A stretch of DNA of 64,000 bases from Kluyvera sp047971185 (lineage in GTDB: Bacteria > Pseudomonadota > Gammaproteobacteria > Enterobacterales > Enterobacteriaceae): positions 138,126 through 202,125 of the forward strand of contig NZ_JBKDZH010000018.1 of assembly GCF_047971185.1 (NCBI RefSeq). The letters run 5' to 3'. The position numbers and the translations under genes were made by a program. This document shows positions 59,480-64,000 of the stretch, in pieces (within the stretch, counting starts at the first letter, position 1; each line of letters starts with the position of its first letter). The notes beneath the pieces were generated by a model. The model did no database searches, was not told the origin of the DNA, and saw only the letters and a list, made by a program, of their open reading frames with translations.

Positions 59480-59844
59480 CCCTACAAATTATCTCAGCGG
59501 AAGAGATAATTCAGTTTCACGACAGGCTGCTCCGCGTTACGCCTGGTGTGACTGGTATGCCTGACCCTGGCCGCGCGGAAGCGCTAATGTACCGGGTGCT
59601 TAATCAAATCGAATATGAAGGCGTGACCGATGTATGGCTGCTGGCGGCTATGCATTTGCTGGCCATATCCCGTGGGCATATCTTTAACGATGGTAATAAA
59701 CGTACCGCCTTGTTTATTACGCTGCTGTTTTTAAAGCGTAATGGGATTTCGCTCGCGGCGAATCCAGATTTTGTTGATATGACGGTCGACGCGGCAGCAG
59801 GGCGGCTGACGCTGGAGCAGATTGCCCTTCGTTTACGAGGCTGA
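59476..59844 (+). CDS. doc: Doc-family toxin (Fic-fold kinase)
   Basis: 122 residues (P1 Doc is 126). The Fic/Doc signature HIFNDGNKRTAL near residue 67 has His, Asp, Asn, Lys and Arg in place; PDPGRAEALMYRVLNQI matches P1 Doc. Doc phosphorylates elongation factor Tu at a conserved Thr and stops translation. The motif is intact, so the toxin should be active unless bound by the antitoxin. The module sits between liv and ugp operons, a place without genes in E. coli. Confidence 0.93.
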   Translation: MTLQIISAEEIIQFHDRLLRVTPGVTGMPDPGRAEALMYRVLNQIEYEGVTDVWLLAAMHLLAISRGHIFNDGNKRTALFITLLFLKRNGISLAANPDFVDMTVDAAAGRLTLEQIALRLRG

Positions 59845-59850
59845 GGTATT

Positions 59851-59948
59851 CCCGGCGGCGCTGCGCTTGGCCGGGCTACGTTTGTGCGCGTTCAATAAAA
59901 CGATACCCGCGCCGTAGCCCGGGCAAGGCGCCTGCGCCGACCCCGGGA
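59851..59948. repeat. REP copy 2 with inverted partner (BIME) after doc
   Basis: The first 38 bp are identical to 59104-59141 and also start 6 bp after a stop codon. An inverted unit (GTAGCCCGGGCAAGGCG...CCCCGGG) follows. Confidence 0.9.
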
Positions 59949-60063
59949 ATAACGTCATCCCTATCCGTGTCTCAGCTCCCACTTTCCCTTCTTCGAACCG
60001 TCACCGCCTTGCCATCCCTTTGTCGCCTTACTATCTTTTTTTTGTAATAAAAAAGTTATTTTT

Positions 60064-60083
60064 CTGTCATTCGAGCATGTCAT
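60064..60083 (+). promoter_or_regulatory. PhoB-box-like site upstream of ugpB
   Basis: CTGTCATTCGAGCATGTCAT holds two TGTCAT half sites, 13 bp apart (canonical spacing 11). The whole upstream segment resembles that of E. coli ugpB, a Pho regulon and CRP-controlled promoter. Confidence 0.5.
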
Positions 60084-60146
60084 GTTACCCCCGCGAACAT
60101 AAAACGCGTGATATCGCGCATCCCGGCACAAAAAGAGAGATAACCG

Positions 60147-61463
60147 ATGATATCGTTACGACATACAGCTTTAGGATTGGCGTTGAGTATGGCATTGGCG
60201 GGTCAGGCGCTGGCCGTGACCACCATTCCGTTCTGGCATTCGATGGAAGGGGAACTTGGCAAGGAAGTTGATTCTCTGGCGCAGCGCTTCAACGCCGCCA
60301 ACCCGGACTATAAAATTACGCCGGTGTACAAAGGCAACTACGAGCAGAGCCTGAGCGCGGGCATCGCCGCCTTCCGTACCGGCAACGCGCCGGCCATTTT
60401 GCAGGTGTATGAAGTCGGCACCGCCACCATGATGGCGTCAAAAGCGATTAAGCCGGTGTATCAGGTGTTCAGCGATGCCGGGATCAAGTTCGACGAATCG
60501 CAGTTTGTACCGACGGTCTCCGGCTACTACACCGACGCCAAAACCGGGCATCTGCTCTCCCAGCCGTTTAACAGCTCCACCCCGGTGCTGTACTACAACA
60601 AAGACGCCTTCAAGAAAGCCGGTTTAGACCCGGAGCAGCCGCCGAAAACCTGGCAGGATCTGGCCGCTTACACCGCGAAGCTGAAGGCCGCCGGGATGAA
60701 GTGCGGTTACGCCAGCGGCTGGCAGGGCTGGATCCAGATTGAAAACTTCAGCGCCTGGCACGGCCTACCGGTCGCCACCCAAAACAACGGCTTCGACGGT
60801 ACCGATGCGGTGCTGGAGTTCAACAAGCCGGAGCAGGTGAAGCATATCGCGCTGCTTGCCGATCTGAACAAGAAGGGTGACTTCAGCTACTTCGGCCGTA
60901 AAGACGAATCCACCGAGAAGTTCTACAACGGCGACTGCGCCATCACCACCGCCTCCTCCGGCTCGCTGGCCGATATCCGTCACTACGCCAAATTCAACTA
61001 CGGCGTGGGGATGATGCCGTACGACGCCGAGGTGAAAGGCGCGCCGCAGAACGCCATTATCGGCGGGGCCAGCCTGTGGGTGATGCAGGGGAAAGACAAA
61101 GAAACCTACACCGGCGTGGCGAAGTTCCTCGACTTCCTGATGAAGCCGGAAATTGCCGCCGAATGGCACCAGAAAACCGGCTATCTGCCGATCACTACCG
61201 CTGCTTACGATTTGACGCGTGAGCAGGGCTTCTATGACAAGAACCCCGGTGCGGATACCGCCACCCGTCAGATGCTGAACAAGCCGCCGTTGCCGTTCAC
61301 CAAAGGCCTGCGCCTGGGTAACATGCCGCAGATTCGCACCATCGTGGATGAAGAGCTGGAAAGCGTCTGGACCGGCAAGAAAACGCCTCAGCAGGCGCTG
61401 GATTCTGCGGTTGAGCGTGGGAATCAGCTGCTGCGCCGTTTTGAGCAGTCGACCAAGTCTTAA
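60147..61463 (+). CDS. ugpB: sn-glycerol-3-phosphate-binding protein UgpB
   Basis: 438 residues, as in E. coli. The export signal (LGLALSMALAGQALA) is cleaved near 23, then the MalE-like binding domain (TTIPFWHSMEGELGKEVD; YKGNYEQSLSAGIAAFRTG). It captures glycerol-3-phosphate and its diesters in the periplasm. GAGAGA precedes the ATG. A composite palindromic repeat separates it from ugpA. Confidence 0.98.
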   Translation: MISLRHTALGLALSMALAGQALAVTTIPFWHSMEGELGKEVDSLAQRFNAANPDYKITPVYKGNYEQSLSAGIAAFRTGNAPAILQVYEVGTATMMASKAIKPVYQVFSDAGIKFDESQFVPTVSGYYTDAKTGHLLSQPFNSSTPVLYYNKDAFKKAGLDPEQPPKTWQDLAAYTAKLKAAGMKCGYASGWQGWIQIENFSAWHGLPVATQNNGFDGTDAVLEFNKPEQVKHIALLADLNKKGDFSYFGRKDESTEKFYNGDCAITTASSGSLADIRHYAKFNYGVGMMPYDAEVKGAPQNAIIGGASLWVMQGKDKETYTGVAKFLDFLMKPEIAAEWHQKTGYLPITTAAYDLTREQGFYDKNPGADTATRQMLNKPPLPFTKGLRLGNMPQIRTIVDEELESVWTGKKTPQQALDSAVERGNQLLRRFEQSTKS

Positions 61464-61476
61464 TCTTATAGCCTGA

Positions 61477-61564
61477 CCCCTCACCCTAACCCTCTCCCCA
61501 TAGGGGAGAGGGGACCGTTCGGTTTTCTCCCTCGCCCCTATGGGGAGAGGGCCGGGGTGAGGGG
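61477..61564. repeat. Composite palindromic repeat (CCTCACCC type), copy 2, inside the ugp operon
   Basis: The outer arms CCCCTCACCC (61477-61486) and GGGTGAGGGG (61555-61564) enclose two inner hairpins, CCTCTCCCC/GGGGAGAGG (61491-61511) and CGCCCCTA/TGGGGAGAG. Same family as 20862-20985. It lies between ugpB and ugpA, where it may separate transcript levels. Confidence 0.8.
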
Positions 61565-61586
61565 AAACCCAACTCAGAGTTTAACT

Positions 61587-62474
61587 ATGTCATCATCCCG
61601 TCCGGTGTTTAAATCGCGCTGGCTGCCCTACGCATTGGTCGCCCCGCAGCTGATTATCACCGTTATTTTCTTTATCTGGCCCGCTGGCGAAGCGCTGTGG
61701 TATTCGCTGCAAAGCGTCGACCCGTTTGGCCTCTCCAGCCAGTTCGTTGGCCTGGATAACTTCGTCTCGCTGTTCCACGATCCGTACTATCTCGACTCCT
61801 TCTGGACGACGATTAAGTTCAGCGCCATGGTCACCGTCAGCGGCCTGCTGGTGTCGCTGATTTTCGCCGCGCTGGTGGATTACGTGGTGCGCGGCAGCCG
61901 CCTGTACCAAACGCTGATGCTGCTGCCTTACGCCGTCGCCCCCGCCGTCGCCGCCGTGCTGTGGATCTTCCTGTTTAACCCCGGTCGCGGGTTGATTACC
62001 CATTTCCTCGGTGAATTTGGCTATGACTGGAACCACGCGCAGAACAGTGGCCAGGCGATGTTTCTGGTGGTCTTCGCCTCGGTGTGGAAGCAGATCAGCT
62101 ACAACTTCCTGTTCTTCTTCGCCGCGCTGCAGTCCATTCCGCGCTCGCTGGTGGAAGCCGCCGCTATCGACGGCGCAGGGCCGATTCGTCGCTTCTTCAA
62201 GCTGGCGCTGCCGCTGATTGCGCCGGTGAGCTTCTTCCTGCTGGTGGTGAACCTGGTCTACGCCTTCTTCGACACCTTCCCGGTGATCGACGCCGCGACG
62301 GCGGGCGGGCCGGTGCAGGCCACCACCACGCTGATTTATAAGATTTACCGCGAAGGCTTCGCCGGGCTGGATCTCTCGGCCTCAGCCGCCCAGTCGGTGG
62401 TGCTGATGTTCCTCGTCATCGTCCTGACCGTGGTGCAGTTCCGCTACGTGGAGAAAAAGGTGCGCTACCAATGA
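61587..62474 (+). CDS. ugpA: Glycerol-3-phosphate ABC permease UgpA
   Basis: 295 residues from the ATG at 61587, the E. coli length; an in-frame start 10 codons upstream would run into the palindromic repeat. Six helices and the EAA loop EAAAIDGAGPIRRFFKLALPLI that docks UgpC. It overlaps ugpE by 4 bp. Confidence 0.97.
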   Translation: MSSSRPVFKSRWLPYALVAPQLIITVIFFIWPAGEALWYSLQSVDPFGLSSQFVGLDNFVSLFHDPYYLDSFWTTIKFSAMVTVSGLLVSLIFAALVDYVVRGSRLYQTLMLLPYAVAPAVAAVLWIFLFNPGRGLITHFLGEFGYDWNHAQNSGQAMFLVVFASVWKQISYNFLFFFAALQSIPRSLVEAAAIDGAGPIRRFFKLALPLIAPVSFFLLVVNLVYAFFDTFPVIDAATAGGPVQATTTLIYKIYREGFAGLDLSASAAQSVVLMFLVIVLTVVQFRYVEKKVRYQ

Positions 62475-63316
62475 TTGAGAACCGTCGCGGGCTGACTATT
62501 TTCAGCCACACCATGCTGATCCTCGGGATTATCGTGATTCTGTTTCCGCTGTACGTCGCCTTCACCGCCGCGACGCTCGACGACAAAGCGGTGTTTGAAA
62601 CGCCGATGACGCTGATCCCCGGCGGCCATCTGTTTGAAAATATGAAGGCGATTTGGGTCAACGGCGTCGGCGCCAACAGCGCGCCATTCTGGCTGATGAT
62701 GCTTAACAGCTTCATCATGGCTTTCGCCATTACCGTCGGCAAAATCACGGTGTCGATGCTCTCGGCCTTCGCCATCGTCTGGTTCCGCTTCCCGCTGCGC
62801 AACCTGTTCTTCTGGATGATCTTTATCACCCTGATGCTGCCGGTTGAAGTGCGCATTTTCCCGACGGTGGAGGTGATCGCCAACCTGAAAATGCTCGACA
62901 GCTACGCGGGCCTGACGCTGCCGCTGATGGCCTCGGCCACCGCCACCTTCCTGTTCCGCCAGTTCTTTATGACCCTGCCGGACGAGCTGATTGAAGCGGC
63001 GCGCATCGACGGCGCCTCGCCGATGCGCTTCTTCCGCGACATCGTGCTGCCGCTGTCGAAAACCAACCTCGCGGCGCTGTTCGTGATCACCTTTATCTAC
63101 GGCTGGAATCAGTATCTGTGGCCGCTGCTGATCGTTACCGACGTCAACCTCGGCACCGCCGTGGCGGGCATTAAAGGCATGATCGCCATTGGGCAAGGCA
63201 CCACCCAGTGGAATCAGGTAATGGCAGCCATGCTGCTGACGCTCATTCCTCCGGTTGTCATCGTTTTAGCCATGCAGCGTGCCTTCGTGCGCGGCCTGGT
63301 CGATAGTGAGAAATAA
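62471..63316 (+). CDS. ugpE: Glycerol-3-phosphate ABC permease UgpE
   Basis: 281 residues, as in E. coli, six helices, with the EAA loop EAARIDGASPMRFFRDIVLP. It pairs with UgpA. It ends 2 bp before ugpC. Confidence 0.97.
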   Translation: MIENRRGLTIFSHTMLILGIIVILFPLYVAFTAATLDDKAVFETPMTLIPGGHLFENMKAIWVNGVGANSAPFWLMMLNSFIMAFAITVGKITVSMLSAFAIVWFRFPLRNLFFWMIFITLMLPVEVRIFPTVEVIANLKMLDSYAGLTLPLMASATATFLFRQFFMTLPDELIEAARIDGASPMRFFRDIVLPLSKTNLAALFVITFIYGWNQYLWPLLIVTDVNLGTAVAGIKGMIAIGQGTTQWNQVMAAMLLTLIPPVVIVLAMQRAFVRGLVDSEK

Positions 63317-63318
63317 AA

Positions 63319-64000
63319 ATGGCTGGTTTAAAACTACAGGCAGTAACCAAAAGCTGGGACGGCAAAACCCAGGTGATTCAACCGCTGACGCTGGACATCG
63401 CGGACGGCGAGTTTATTGTGATGGTCGGCCCGTCGGGCTGCGGCAAGTCGACGCTGCTGAGGATGGTGGCCGGGCTTGAGCGGGTCACCAGCGGCGATAT
63501 CTGGATCGATCGCAAGCGCGTCACCGAAATGGAGCCGAAGGATCGCGGCATTGCGATGGTGTTCCAGAACTACGCACTCTACCCGCACATGAGCGTGGAA
63601 GAGAACATGGCCTGGGGGCTGAAAATTCGCGGTATGGGCAAAGCGCACATTGCTGAGAAAGTGCAGGAAGCCGCGCGCATCCTGGAGCTGGATGGCCTGC
63701 TCAAGCGCCGCCCGCGCGAGCTCTCCGGCGGCCAGCGTCAGCGCGTGGCGATGGGGCGCGCCATCGTGCGCGACCCGGCGGTGTTCCTGTTTGACGAACC
63801 GCTCTCTAACCTCGACGCCAAGCTGCGCGTGCAGATGCGCCTTGAGCTCCAGCAGCTGCACCGTCGCCTGAAAACCACCTCGCTGTACGTTACCCACGAT
63901 CAGGTGGAAGCGATGACTCTCGCCCAGCGGGTGATGGTGATGAACAAAGGCATTGCCGAGCAGATTGGTACGCCGGTGGAGGTGTACGAGAGGCCCGCCA
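63319..64000 (+). CDS. ugpC: Glycerol-3-phosphate ABC ATPase UgpC (3' end cut by window)
   Basis: 227 codons are visible of about 356. Walker A GPSGCGKSTLLR, Q-loop VFQNYALYPHM, signature LSGGQRQRVAMGRA, Walker B VFLFDEPLSNLD, H-loop YVTHDQ: a MalK-type ATPase. The C-terminal regulatory domain lies outside. ugpQ is expected next. Confidence 0.97.
   Translation, partial: MAGLKLQAVTKSWDGKTQVIQPLTLDIADGEFIVMVGPSGCGKSTLLRMVAGLERVTSGDIWIDRKRVTEMEPKDRGIAMVFQNYALYPHMSVEENMAWGLKIRGMGKAHIAEKVQEAARILELDGLLKRRPRELSGGQRQRVAMGRAIVRDPAVFLFDEPLSNLDAKLRVQMRLELQQLHRRLKTTSLYVTHDQVEAMTLAQRVMVMNKGIAEQIGTPVEVYERPA

Larger units (their letters stand above)
59845..60146. other. doc-ugpB intergenic region
   Basis: 302 bp: REP copy 2 and an opposite REP unit (59851-59948), then the AT-rich ugpB promoter region with PhoB-box-like sequence. 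No gene seen. Confidence 0.6.

Noticed and set aside
1..64000. CRISPR arrays, tRNA/rRNA genes, insertion sequences, prophage
   Set aside because: I looked for spaced direct repeats, tRNA-like clover motifs and transposase or integrase frames and saw none. The tandem repeats found are the ftsY minisatellite and REP-type elements.

Overview
The window looks like a chromosomal backbone segment of an Enterobacteriaceae member close to Klebsiella or Raoultella. It is GC-rich, and it keeps the E. coli gene order yhjG-yhjE-yhjD-yhjC-yhjB, gor-rlmJ-prlC-rsmJ, uspA-uspB-pitA-yhiN, yhhS-dcrB-yhhQ-tusA, zntA-yhhN-yhhM-yhhL-rsmD-ftsY-ftsE-ftsX-rpoH, livJ-panM-livKHMGF and ugpBAEC. E. coli does not carry padC, an arn operon at this place, a CpdB-like nucleotidase between tusA and zntA, or a PuuE-like transaminase between rpoH and livJ. 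The genus call is inference from gene content and order recalled from memory.

Positions 1-5.3 kb hold the end of an AsmA-family gene (yhjG), transporter yhjE, membrane protein yhjD, LysR regulator yhjC and a divergent short-chain dehydrogenase. Positions 5.6-15.5 kb are the accessory part. They hold LuxR-type yhjB, a lysozyme-fold protein that has lost catalytic residues, a GNAT acetyltransferase, a membrane-anchored HEPN protein with ankyrin-like repeats, a bestrophin-like channel in a two-gene operon with an unknown protein, a LysR regulator, a small membrane protein, and a YncE-like propeller divergent from a FhuE-like siderophore receptor across two Fur-box-like sites.

Positions 15.5-28.6 kb carry gor, rlmJ, prlC behind a near-consensus heat-shock promoter, rsmJ, an NDH-2-like flavoprotein divergent from an Rrf2 regulator, uspA/uspB, pitA, yhiN and a LysR/padC pair for phenolic acid decarboxylation. 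Positions 28.8-36.3 kb are the complete seven-gene arnBCADTEF operon for 4-amino-4-deoxy-L-arabinose modification of lipid A, with a PmrA-box-like site upstream.

Positions 36.4-51 kb hold transporter yhhS, lipoprotein dcrB, queuosine-precursor transporter yhhQ, tusA, a periplasmic nucleotidase, zntA with a textbook ZntR operator, yhhN/M/L, rsmD, ftsY (with six tandem 42-bp repeats), ftsEX, rpoH and a PuuE-like transaminase. Positions 52-59 kb are the branched-chain amino acid ABC system with two paralogous binding proteins and panM. A phd-doc toxin-antitoxin module follows, bracketed by 38-bp identical REP copies. The window ends in the glycerol-3-phosphate ugp operon, cut inside ugpC.

I saw no tRNA, rRNA, CRISPR array, insertion sequence or prophage. 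REP/BIME-type palindromes are frequent at gene ends. The best candidates for undescribed biology are the HEPN-TM-ankyrin protein, the pseudo-lysozyme overlapping yhjB, the Rrf2/flavoprotein pair with a repeated motif, and the REP-bracketed phd-doc cassette. None of these is a proven new system.
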